Shown here one piece after another: positions 25,670-35,662 of a stretch of 64,000 nucleotides of DNA (its first letter is position 1; each line of letters starts with the position of its first letter). Below the pieces are notes generated by a model, which had not been told where the DNA came from, searched no databases, and was given only the letters and a program-made list of their open reading frames with translations. The position numbers and the translations under genes were made by a program. Source of the stretch: Eleginops maclovinus (lineage: Eukaryota; Chordata; Actinopteri; Perciformes; Eleginopidae); the NCBI RefSeq assembly GCF_036324505.1, contig NC_086367.1, positions 24,167,078-24,231,077 of the forward strand. Reading direction: 5' to 3'.

Positions 25670-28600
25670 ATGGCGTTCACATTCGCGGCCTTCTGTTATA
25701 TGCTGGCTCTGCTGCTCACAGCGGCTCTTATCTTCTTCGCTATCTGGCATGTGAGTACACGTTTGGGGCCACTGAGAATAAGACTGTCGGCCCCTGGCAC
25801 TGATTAATACAAGGACCCAGGGACGGGTTGTTAAGAACGAGGCTAACAATGAGGGCTAGGCCGGCTTTGGGGCTTCATTCCCGGGAGGTTTTTAACCGTT
25901 TTAACGTCTAGATTGAACGTTAGCTCCATAGCAACTGCCGCGCTTCGAAAAATACGTCACGTCAACCGTTCTAGAATGAATGGCATTATTACAGTCAGCC
26001 TTTGGAATAGGAGCTAACGTTAGCTAGCAGTCAAAAAGCATCAACTAAAAACACTGGTCATTTTAACGTAACCCTCCTTTATGGTTAATGTTTTATTAAC
26101 CGTAGCTCTTATTATATAACACATGTCTAATCATGTATCAGGCCTGTCAAATGCTTAAAGATGAGGTATTAGCTGATAGCTTGTTAGCAGGCTTAGCTAA
26201 CTGTAACGTCAAACTGCTCTGTGATGGTGCTGTCAGTAACCAGAGAGTGACAGTCCTTTGTTTTGTTGTTGTTTGTTTTACGGTCACAATGTCAATATAA
26301 TCAGGGCCGAACTTACTCAGTGGTGGGAAGTAACTAAGTACATTTACTCAAGTACAGTTTTGAGGGACTTGTGCTTTACTTGAGGTAAATCGTTTACTTT
26401 TACTCCACTGCATTTGAGTTACTATGAAATATAATCTCCCTTAAATCAGACTGTAGTTCACCTGCAGTAAATCCAGCAGCTACCCTGCAGTATACAAAGC
26501 CATTCAAACTAGCTGCACCTTTACCAGCTCTGAGAACACTTTAATGATCAATCATTATAAAACATATCAGAGATATTATTCTGAAATGGACCAATCAGAC
26601 AATGACTACTTTTACTGTCGCTACTTTAAGTACATTTAGAGGAGAGTACTTTCTACTTTCACTGGAGGAACATTTAGAATACTTTTACTGTGACAGAGTA
26701 TTCCTACACTCTGGTACTTCTACTTTACTCAAGTACAAGACCTGAGTACTTCTACTGTTACTCAAGTACAAGACCTGAGTACTTCTACTGTTACTCAAGT
26801 ACAAAATCTGAGTACTTCTACTGTTACTCAAGTACAAAATCTGAGTACTTCTACTGTTACTCAAGTACAAGACCTGAGTACTTCTACTTTACTCAAGTAC
26901 AAGATCTGAGTACTTCTTCTTTACTCAAGTACAAGATCTGAGTTGCTTATTGGTGGGGAAAATTACAGATAATTTGACAGTGAAAATAGCCATTAGTTGG
27001 AGGACAATTGGGGAAAGAAACTGCATGTTGGCCGTCAGAATATTGCTCAGCTGCTCTTAGTAAAAGATGAGGCAGTACAATAACAAAGGGACATAATGAG
27101 GAAACGCTTATGGGCTTATTGTGCCTTTTTTAAAACCTGGAAAAGCTGCACTTGTACCATATTACAATGTCCAAAAACTAAGAAGATATCCAGTCGTGTA
27201 TTATGATATTGTAAGGGCACACCATTTGCATCACGTACGAGACTAATGCTGGTAAAATATGCAAGCTGCTTGTAGATTTGCATCAGCATACAGGACAAAA
27301 CAAGCAATGGTCATCTCTTGAGCGGCTGGTAAAATATAAAATGTGCCTTTGATGGAGGAATCGAGTTCATTTGCAGCCTGAAAACTGATGCATTTCCCAT
27401 CTTACTGAATCAATTCAAAGCCTTTTATCAAGTTATTAAAATGTACATTAACATCGAGCTGCTCTCTGTGCTTCCTCACATTGTGATTTGTTCTCTCCCC
27501 CCCTCCAGATAATAGCGTTTGATGAGCTGAAGACTGATTACAAGAATCCTATAGATCAGTGTAACACTTTAAATCCGGTAAGTGACTCCCCGTACCTCAC
27601 ACACCCTCCTGGCCTCTGCATGCAGAAAAAGCTCTGTTGAAATGTCTTTTCATTTACTTGAGGATGACTTTATCCGCCTTTCTGTCTTTTTTCAATCATT
27701 TCTCTGCACTGTTTTGCTAAATAACCTGCCTGTTGTGTGAATTCAGTGATCTGTTCAGCTGTAAAAACTCTAATGCTTTTGTTTTTTCCTGATCTGCTTC
27801 TATTTTCTATTCTTTTTTTTTATACACTTTGTTAACGACAAAAAGACAATTGAAAAGGTCAAAAAGATTAAGAGAATCAAAATTGCATTAAAGGTTTGTA
27901 CCATTCTTTAAATGCCCGCTCAGTTCAACTCAAGTCTGCAGTCTTGTCATTTTGCACGGAGAAGTGTTTGCAAACGTCTTTTCAGTTAACTAATCTCAGA
28001 GCTAGAGCCGGAGTTTAGCCCGGGATTAGACGACGAGCCACCTGTACTTCTGGGTTCTTTTTACTATGCTGTAGTACTCATTTATTTTATACGTTTGTAA
28101 GCATTTTGGACTTTTGAAGGATCGTTTTTGAAGTGTAGCTTTAAGGGTTTGAGCGTTTACACCTCCTTTAAACTTTTTAGCTGCATTTTTAGCTTTTGGA
28201 GCCACAGTGTTTGTAGAAGTGGAACATTTTATTATTCTAAGTGTAGCTGTTAACTGAAAAGACTTGCAAATGCTCAAACATGCATGATCTTTATTACAAC
28301 CTACCCTCTGTTTTGCAAATAGTGTTAGAAGAAGAAGAAGACATACTTTATTAATCCCTTAGAGGGAAATTGCTTTCTCTACTCTGTTGTAACACGCAGT
28401 TATCAGTTACAGTTATCAGTAAAGCATATTCCCCGTCAGAACATCAGGAAACACGTTGTGAGTTTGAGATTAAGAGTATCGACACCAGTCCTGAAAAAGC
28501 TTTTACACCACAGTATTAGAAAGCAGTTAAGATGTAAATTCAGGCGAGTTAACAGGATTTGATCTGATTACTATCAAGTGCAGGCTGCAGTTTGATTCGT

Positions 28601-31600
28601 CAATTAGCAAAACTAAGCCAGCGATATGTGCTTTATTTTGGCTCGGGCTGTACCGAACACTTCAATATTTATCATTTATGTAAGTTTAATATTTCTGGTG
28701 TCTAAAATACCTGGAGACGCTGCTTTCTGTGATAAGTATTGTGCAATAAAACTTCAGTTTTAATTAATTAAATGTATGTAAAACCTTTTTGATTCACTAA
28801 TGAGCATTTCATTTATTTTAAGTGAACTGTAGATGAACATAACCAAATCCATACAGCTACAGTATTAAATAAAGGTTAATGCGAGTTCTGCAAGTTTGTA
28901 CCTCATTTGCGTTTATTAAACTATAACCGCCACACTGACATCTAAATATCGGCATTGGCCGTTTAAAGACCCCAATCCGAACTAATTACATCCTAAATAT
29001 TGGGCTTAAATCATTTGTTGGTGTTTAGCTTTTTAATGCTGCACACACAGAGCCGTGTACTGTCGACATATAGTCAATAAAGGAAGCTGAAATAATCCAG
29101 TAATCAAATTGATCAGGATGATGACATCATTGGTATTACGACAGACGTGTGCAGCTCCGTTGGCACACCTCACCAGCAGCTCTGAGTGTAAAGTAATAAA
29201 AATAGAGCCATTCGGTGCAGCCCTGGTTCTGGCTCCAGCTCCGTCACCTGCGGTCCTGAGCAGATGGCGGCAGAATCCCAACACACAGCAAAATGTAGCA
29301 GCCTCTGATTGGTTGGTGATTTCAGGAGTAGGAGGAGATGTTTTAGTTTGAGACGCACTCCTCCGCTCTGTGTGCAGTTCTTGTGTTTCTGCGTCAGGAT
29401 GTGAGCGGCAGGTTTTCTGCTCTTGTTTGGATTTGGCAGCACAGTGCAGGATCTCCACTCCTCCCTCTCCTGCACCTTCCCTCACCTTCCTGTGGGCTGC
29501 CTCCCCCCTCCTCACTCCCTCCACCCTCTGCTCTTTTTGAATGCATGGCTTCCATGTGGTGCCTCCATCTGCCCCCCCCCCTCACTGCATCCTCACTGCT
29601 GTCAGCATGGTCCTGTTTACCGTGTGTGTCAGGACGCTCTGCCCTCACTGCATTTATCAAAGATATTCTGCTGAGCAAATCCCTTTTTATCTGTGGTCCG
29701 ATTAGATGATGCATGACATATAAACAGGGGGGGGAGAATGTACCTTCTTGATGCACCTGCAACAATTGAAGATGTTTAAATCCTCCAGAACTCGTTTAAT
29801 TTACCATAATATAAATTAGGATGCACGATATCTAAGATGTACATGTTTGCCACAGATATCATGACTAATACTTCACATGTTTTGTACTTTTTAAGCTCAT
29901 AACCTGTAGTTTATATAACCACATCTAGGCGCGCTATATATCGTGCATCCCTAGCACTAAGAGCTCCGTGGCTGCCGTCACACGTTACATTTTGTCCCAC
30001 ATTAAACGGAGGACATCTGGAGGTAAAGATAATCCTCCCTGTGGGAGATGATGAGCCGGCCAACCGGGGGTCTTTTCCCCTCATGTTGGTGTTACAATCA
30101 CTCTGTTTGCAGGTGGCAGGTCTTAATTCCCCCCCTGTTTGCTGTGCTGCACAGTCAGATATGTGCATGATGAAGCACAGTCTGCAGCAGAATAATAGAA
30201 AGCACAATGCTTTGTTAAATAAAGCCGCTCATTGGTTTTTCACTCTGACTGTGGAGCTGACTGCAGGTTTTCAATCGCTCTTTGAGCCTCATTATCTCTG
30301 CATCTTCACTTGATTATTAAGTATCTTATCCACATTTGACTGGCAGTAGACGAGCATACAGGGTTATACAAAGGGGGGGAGTTGGATCACGGCTGTGTAT
30401 TTGAACATGTTCTTCTTCTCTGCTCTGTTTCTAGCTGGTTCTCCCGGAGTATCTCATCCACTTCTTCTTCTGCGTGATGTTCTTCTGCGCGGCCGAGTGG
30501 CTCACGCTGTGTCTCAACCTGCCGCTGTTCGCCTATCACGTCTGGAGGTGTGTGATGCTCATCAATAAATAACCAGTTGTAATGCTTTATCTATTAATAA
30601 ATGATGGTCCATTCAGTCTGCAGGACAAAGTACAGGATATTCAGATTCAAGGAGGCTCATCATGTTACTTGTACCATTAAAGATGTGTTCAGATATCTCA
30701 GATTTCAAAGGTAAAATGTGTCATTTTATACACATTAAAATGTCTTAATCTACCTAGGCCTGTGTTTTATTTTATTTTTGAGTTGTGCACTTGCATAATT
30801 CCAAAGTAATGACCTTTTTGCTGGAGAATTATGTCATTTCTGATCTATTTTCATCCAGTTTGAAGCTATATGTTCACCATACACTTAAGATATCTATGCT
30901 TTTTAACTTCAGCAATTTTATATATATGTTTTACTTTGCTTAATTATTTTATTAAATATTCTTTTACTGTCGATTGAATTGAATACACACCCATTTAATG
31001 CACATGTAGCTCGTGTAAAATAGATAATTATAATACAGTAATTCAAATAGCAGAGAACGTTGCAATTTCCTCTAATATCGGCTTTTCCTGATTTTCTCTG
31101 TTTCTATATTGTCATTTTCCACTGTTTTCTGTCTTGTTATATAATGAAATTAAATGAAACCAACGATGAATCTATAAAATAATTATCAGATGAAAGCGAA
31201 ACTGAAAAACGTTTGATGCCACTGTAGTTTTTTTGTAAGTAGGCAGGGACCAATGAACACTGAAGGAATCCTAAGCTGAGGACTACAACTCCCATGATGC
31301 AGTGCTGCTGCCAGGAAATGACCTGTGTTTTTGTCCCTGCAGGTATATGAGCAGACCAGTGATGAGCAGTCCGGGGCTCTACGACCCGACCACCATCATG
31401 AACGCCGACATCCTGGCCTTCTGTCAAAAAGAAGGCTGGTGCAAACTGGCTTTCTACCTGCTGTCCTTCTTCTACTATCTCTACGGGTACGGAGCGTGTC
31501 TCTTGTGCAATCCAACACATTTCTATATGTTTAAAGAGTCTAAGTAAGGTGAATGAAGTGCTAACCCTAATATAAGTCAAGGAATGGTTAGACGTTTTGG

Positions 31601-32800
31601 GAAATCTGCTTTTTGCCTTCAAAATGCTGAATTCCTGTGTGGCTAATTGAATTATGCTGCTTTAATTCAGCCGTTTGAGCCCAAAAATGAACAGATTTAG
31701 CTGGGATTTAATTCCATAGGTGGGTTACAGGGTCTGTTTGCAGGACGACGAGCAAACAGATTTTAAAACCCCTGTTTTCTGAACGGAGTTCGGTTGGTTC
31801 AGAGCTAGGCTAACATCGTAGCTTCATGGAGTAAAGCTTGATATTTTAAACGTGGATTATGTATTTATATATTTGAACACTATACTTTTATAATGTCACC
31901 AGGTGAGCTCACTCTCTCCTGTCATTCTTTAAAGCATTGCTACCAAACTATAGGCGCCCAGGACCAGAGGTACCGACGCGGTTTGTGAATTCAAGCATCG
32001 ACTAGCTCTCGAGTTATTGTCTCCTGTGACGTCCCAACACCTTAAATAGATCGTAAAGACCCTTAGGGGAGAAATCCAACATCCCTTCACTTTAAAATCC
32101 AACCCCTGATTGTGTTTTAGGATGAAATGACCCATCGGATGTCAAATCCAAAATCCCTAAACTGTAGAATCCAACTTCCCCTTAACTGTATTTAAGGACA
32201 TAATACCCCTCTGTTGTTAAATCCAACGTCCCTTAACTGTGTTATAAGATGAAATTACCTCTGAAATGTCAAATTCAAACCTCCTTTAACTGTTGTATAG
32301 AACATAATGACCCTCAGATGTTAAATCTAAAATCCATTAACTGTATATATCCAATGTCCCTTAACTGTATCTTAAGACACTTTAGCCTCAGATTTCAAAT
32401 CCAAAATCCCTTAACTGTATCTTAAGAAATTATAACCTGAGATCTCAAGTCCAAAATCAACCTCCCGTAACTATTTATAGAACATAATGACCCTCAGAGG
32501 TAAAATCCAAAATCCCTTAACTGTTACATCCAACGACCCTTAGCTGTTACATCCAACGACCCTTAGCTGTTTTATAGGACATAGTGACCTCTAAAGTAAA
32601 ATCCAACATCATTTAACCATAAAATCCAATTTCCCTTAACTGTATTTTAAGAGATTTGAAATCCAAAGAGTGTAAAATCAACCTCCCTTAGCTGTGTTTT
32701 AGGTCCTAACGGCCCCTGAGATGTTTACTCTACACTTTGAGGTCTCTAACGTGTCCTGTCTGTTTCCCTCAGGATGATCTATGTTCTAGTGAGCTCCTAA
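25670..32800 (+). CDS. cnih1: cnih1, cornichon-1, ER-to-Golgi cargo export receptor
   Basis: Five coding exons: 25670-25750 ([20 protein letters not shown]...), 27509-27577, 30435-30547, 31343-31486 and 32773-32800 (ends YVLVSS, TAA). Total 435 nt, 144 aa, identical in length to human CNIH1. The first exon is a hydrophobic transmembrane segment, followed by the conserved [20 protein letters not shown], then [22 protein letters not shown] and a C-terminal membrane segment [18 protein letters not shown]. Cornichons are COPII-associated receptors that load transmembrane cargo at the ER; CNIH2/3 also bind AMPA receptors. CNIH1 rather than CNIH4 or CNIH2/3 is shown by NTLNPLVLPEY without the 16-residue insert in the main reading. 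A cassette exon that would add such an insert lies in intron 2 (see 27846-27893). Confidence 0.96.
26325..26945. repeat. Dispersed 'aagtac' element with a short tandem end
   Basis: This copy shares long near-identical text with 8800-9230, for example ctctgagaacactttaatg and ggaggaacatttagaatact. It ends in about seven units of the same 31-33-bp repeat with a tactgttactcaagtac variant. In cnih1 intron 1. Weaker scraps of the family lie at about 1255-1310, 17836-17910 and 35340-35400. Confidence 0.85.
27846..27893 (+). other. Candidate 16-codon cassette exon of cnih1
   Basis: Exactly 48 nt between a pyrimidine tract with AG acceptor (acaaaaag) and a weak donor (gtttgt), in phase 0 like the flanking exons. 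It encodes [20 protein letters not shown]2 and CNIH3 carry a 16-residue insert at precisely this place (ending ...IERICCLLRK before LVxPEY). Homology is suggested by VKKIKRI versus LKNIERI and by the matching K-LVLPEY junction. Confidence 0.6.
28320..28400. mobile_element. Short retroelement-tail remnant
   Basis: The run tactttattaatccctt-gagggaaattgc resembles the widespread fish LINE/SINE tail 'tttattgatccc...gggaaatt'. Fragment only; call by recall of style. The remainder of cnih1 intron 2 (27894-30434) shows one small MITE and a GC-rich stretch with spurious open frames, nothing else. Confidence 0.45.
29816..29954. mobile_element. Short MITE of about 138 bp
   Basis: Terminal inverted repeats: taggatgcacgatat at the left and atatatcgtgcatcccta at the right. 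No internal frame. The motif 'gatgcacgatat' at the ends is common in small fish DNA elements of hAT-like type; target duplication is not clear. In cnih1 intron 2. Confidence 0.6.
32090..32730. repeat. Degenerate tandem repeat of about 55-75 bp units
   Basis: The phrases tccaaaatcccttaactgt, aggacataatgacc and cctcagatgtcaaatcc recur about nine times with divergence across cnih1 intron 4. No coding potential. Confidence 0.75.
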
Positions 32801-33084
32801 AGGACGATGAAGGACGAGCAGACTTCCAGACGCTGAAGATGTGAGTGCGGGGAACTGGACGTGCTGCAGACCGACGCTCAGAATCACCCGACTACAGACA
32901 AACTCTCAAACTCCCCCTACACACACAAAAACACAGCTTATTTCCCCGGTTTTAGAGAATTTCTCGGTCGCAGCGCTCCTCTCATAGCACTAGAGTTAAC
33001 ATGGAGAAAGGAGGAGGAACCAGAAGGACACGTTTATTTTTCTTCCTTTTTAATGGTGTGGTGATTTCGATGCTTTGGGATTTA

Positions 33085-33090
33085 AATAAA
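33085..33090 (+). terminator. Poly(A) signal of cnih1
   Basis: AATAAA 285 bp after the cnih1 stop, followed by a T-rich gttttttttc stretch. The intervening 32801-33084 is the presumed 3' UTR. Confidence 0.65.
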
Positions 33091-33409
33091 GTTTTTTTTC
33101 ACCCAGATTTTGAGTGTTTACAACTATAGGCAGACGGTTGCTGCGTTAGCTTTTCCTGTGAATTAGACTCTGCGCTTTTAGCAGCTAAATTAAACCCGCA
33201 GCGTGATTCATTATCGCCACTAAAACCAGTAGATAAACGCAGACTTAATGAGCTGGACGTCGGTGGGAGGCTCAGTCGTGCATCGGTTTGATATCACTTA
33301 GTGAGGCGTGCTGCACGGGGACAATCAGAACACGGTTGTCACATCAGTTTTTAATCTGATGTATTTAAACTTATCATCACATCATGTAATCCCTGTTGAT
33401 ACGGAGGCC

Positions 33410-34330
33410 GACAGGTGCTAACGAGCCACAACGCCCTCAAACATTTCCAGCAGGAGAAACGAGCTGCAGCTTCAGAAACGAAGCAGACATGGAAACATAA
33501 ACGAAGCTCAAAGCACAACGGAGACCAGGGGACACTAAAGAGAGACGCACACAGCTGGAGACCAGGGAACACTAAAGAGTGACGCACACAACTGAGACCA
33601 GGGGACACTAAAGAGTGACGCACACAGCTGGAGACCAGGGGACACTAAAGAGTGACGCACACAGCTGGAGACCAGGGGACACTAAAAAGTGACGCACACA
33701 ACTGAGACCAGGGGACACTAAAGAGTGATGCACACAGCTGGAGACCAGGGGACACTAAAAAGTGATGCACACAGCTGGAGACCAGGGGACACTAAAGAGT
33801 GATGCACACAGCTGGAGCTGGAGTGCTGGGTGACGTCAGGATCATAAAGCTGGACAACTGTCTCTGTCTCAGTCAGTCTGTCTCAGAACTGGAAGTTTGT
33901 GTCAGTATATCTGAAGGTTAGCTACGTTAGCGAGCTAGCTTACAGCAGATCTGCAGTGACATCAGGAGTCATGTGATCACTTACAATAAGACCAGAAAAC
34001 ATTTCAGGTAAACAACAACAGAGACAGAGACAGCTTTATGATCCTGAACGGTGTGGGTCTCTCTTTAGTGTCCCCTGGTCTCTAGCTGTGTGTGTCTCTC
34101 TTTAGTGTCCCCAGCTGTGTGCGTCTCTCTTTAGTGTCCCCTGGTTTCCAGCTGTGTGCGTCTCTTTAGTGTCCCCTGGTTTCCAGCTGAGTGCGTCTCT
34201 TTAGTGTCCCCTGGTTTCCAGCTGTGTGCGTCTCTTTAGTGTCCCCTGGTCTCCGTTGTGTTTGGTGTCTGCAGCTTTTAGTAAACGCGGCTCATGTTTC
34301 CAGAAGCTGCTGCTGTTCTCTAAACGCTGC
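33410..34330. repeat. Large inverted duplication carrying mirrored minisatellite arrays
   Basis: The left array (33521-33818) has about eight 36-37-bp units with gagaccaggggacactaaag and gacgcacacagctg. The right array (34056-34258) has about six units of the reverse complement (ctttagtgtcccctggt). The outer borders also mirror: cacaacggagacc at about 33515 and ggtctccgttgtg at about 34250, with weaker similarity further out. A non-repeated spacer of about 240 bp lies between. Between cnih1 and cdkn3. Confidence 0.88.
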
Positions 34331-35270
34331 TTGTGTTGAAGAGCTGCTGCAGATGTTTCTTCTTCTGCACGAGTGGTTTTTATATCTGCGTTGTTCCTGA
34401 AGCTGCAGGACGTCTCTCCTGATGGAAGAGTCTCAGGGGTTGTAGCACGTTAGCACCTGTTAGCCTCTGTATGTGAAATCCTTTGCAATATGTTTTGAGT
34501 GTGACTCCAGAGTAGCCAGCAATGTGATGTGACCTGTGTTTCTGTACTGAAGGTAAACTCAACAGAGACAACCTGCTCTACTGTTGAACGTACCTTTTTT
34601 GTATTTCCCACGTTTTTGTGCTTTCTCTTCATTTCAGCACCAGATATTCCATGGTTAGGAACTCCAGAGTTTATTTATTCCGTTGTTTTTATGTCTCCAA
34701 GATATCAAACACTCCTCTCAGAGTCGAGTCCGATTTTCATAAACACTCAGAGTATAAATTGCCATTTATCAGGGAACGGGACACAGGACATGTATGTGTT
34801 ACATCCATTAATGTCACATCTAGAAAAAGACAACTTGAGTTATTTGAGTCTAAATAAACAAACTCTCCCACTCTGTGTTCTGGTTCAAATGATGTTTAAC
34901 TCAAAGGGAAATGAGTTCAGGTGTACTACAGCTTAGTCCAGTTAGATTTCATTTCCAATCAGGATTTCATTTAAGAAAGTAAAACTACTTAAGAGGGAGT
35001 TGTTTTGTTTTGGTTTCACTTTATATTAATGGTAGATGAATTTTAACCCAATTAATTGAGTGATTTTCAGTCTAACGTACTTTTAACATCATTTAAAGGC
35101 ATTTTATTTACAAATAATTGATCAAACTTAATATGAAATCTTAAAGGATTTGTGGAAATGTTTTGCTGATTTCATTTTGCATAATAAAGTATATTGCAAT
35201 TGAACGATTTTCAAACTAAAGGAAATGACGTAACAACAACACCAAGCAGGTTTCTGCTTTTCTACAGACA
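34331..35270. other. Intergenic, cnih1 to cdkn3
   Basis: No recognisable exon on either strand. The plus-strand open frames at 34529-34936 and 34618-34857 have no family resemblance and no splice context that I can support. Confidence 0.5.
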
Positions 35271-35276
35271 TTTATT
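35271..35276 (-). terminator. Candidate poly(A) signal of cdkn3
   Basis: AATAAA on the minus strand, 387 bp past the cdkn3 stop. The stretch between includes a CA tract at 35580-35660 that begins just past the stop codon. Confidence 0.4.
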
Positions 35277-35579
35277 CACAGGTCCAATCTTACAATAGTT
35301 GAGGTCCATGCTTTTTCAAAACGTTTTAAAGGATCTCTTTAAAAAGTGTACTGTAACAGTATTCCTACACTCTGGTACTTTTACTCAAGTACACGATCTG
35401 AAAGACAGAAGCCCTTTATCCAGTCTCACAGAAACACGTCTAAAATTAAAGTAAACGCAGATTTAAGCAAACTAATGTCACCCAGCAGGAAGTCTTTAAT
35501 GTGATCGTAGTGAGGAAGAGGAAAGCAATATATTAGAGTACTCTGTTCAAGTGCCACCATCCGAGAATACCTTTATATC

Positions 35580-35660
35580 TCACACACACACACACACACA
35601 CACACCACACACACACCCACACACACACACACCACACCACACCACACCACACACACACAT
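35580..35660. repeat. CA / CACAC repeat
   Basis: Imperfect CA repeat with CCACA interruptions, starting 3 bp after the cdkn3 stop codon, hence in its 3' UTR. Confidence 0.9.
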
Positions 35661-35662
35661 CT

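Noticed and set aside
29033..29765. Several overlapping open frames in cnih1 intron 2
   Set aside because: They lie in a GC-rich intron stretch, run on both strands and have no recognisable domain or splice context.
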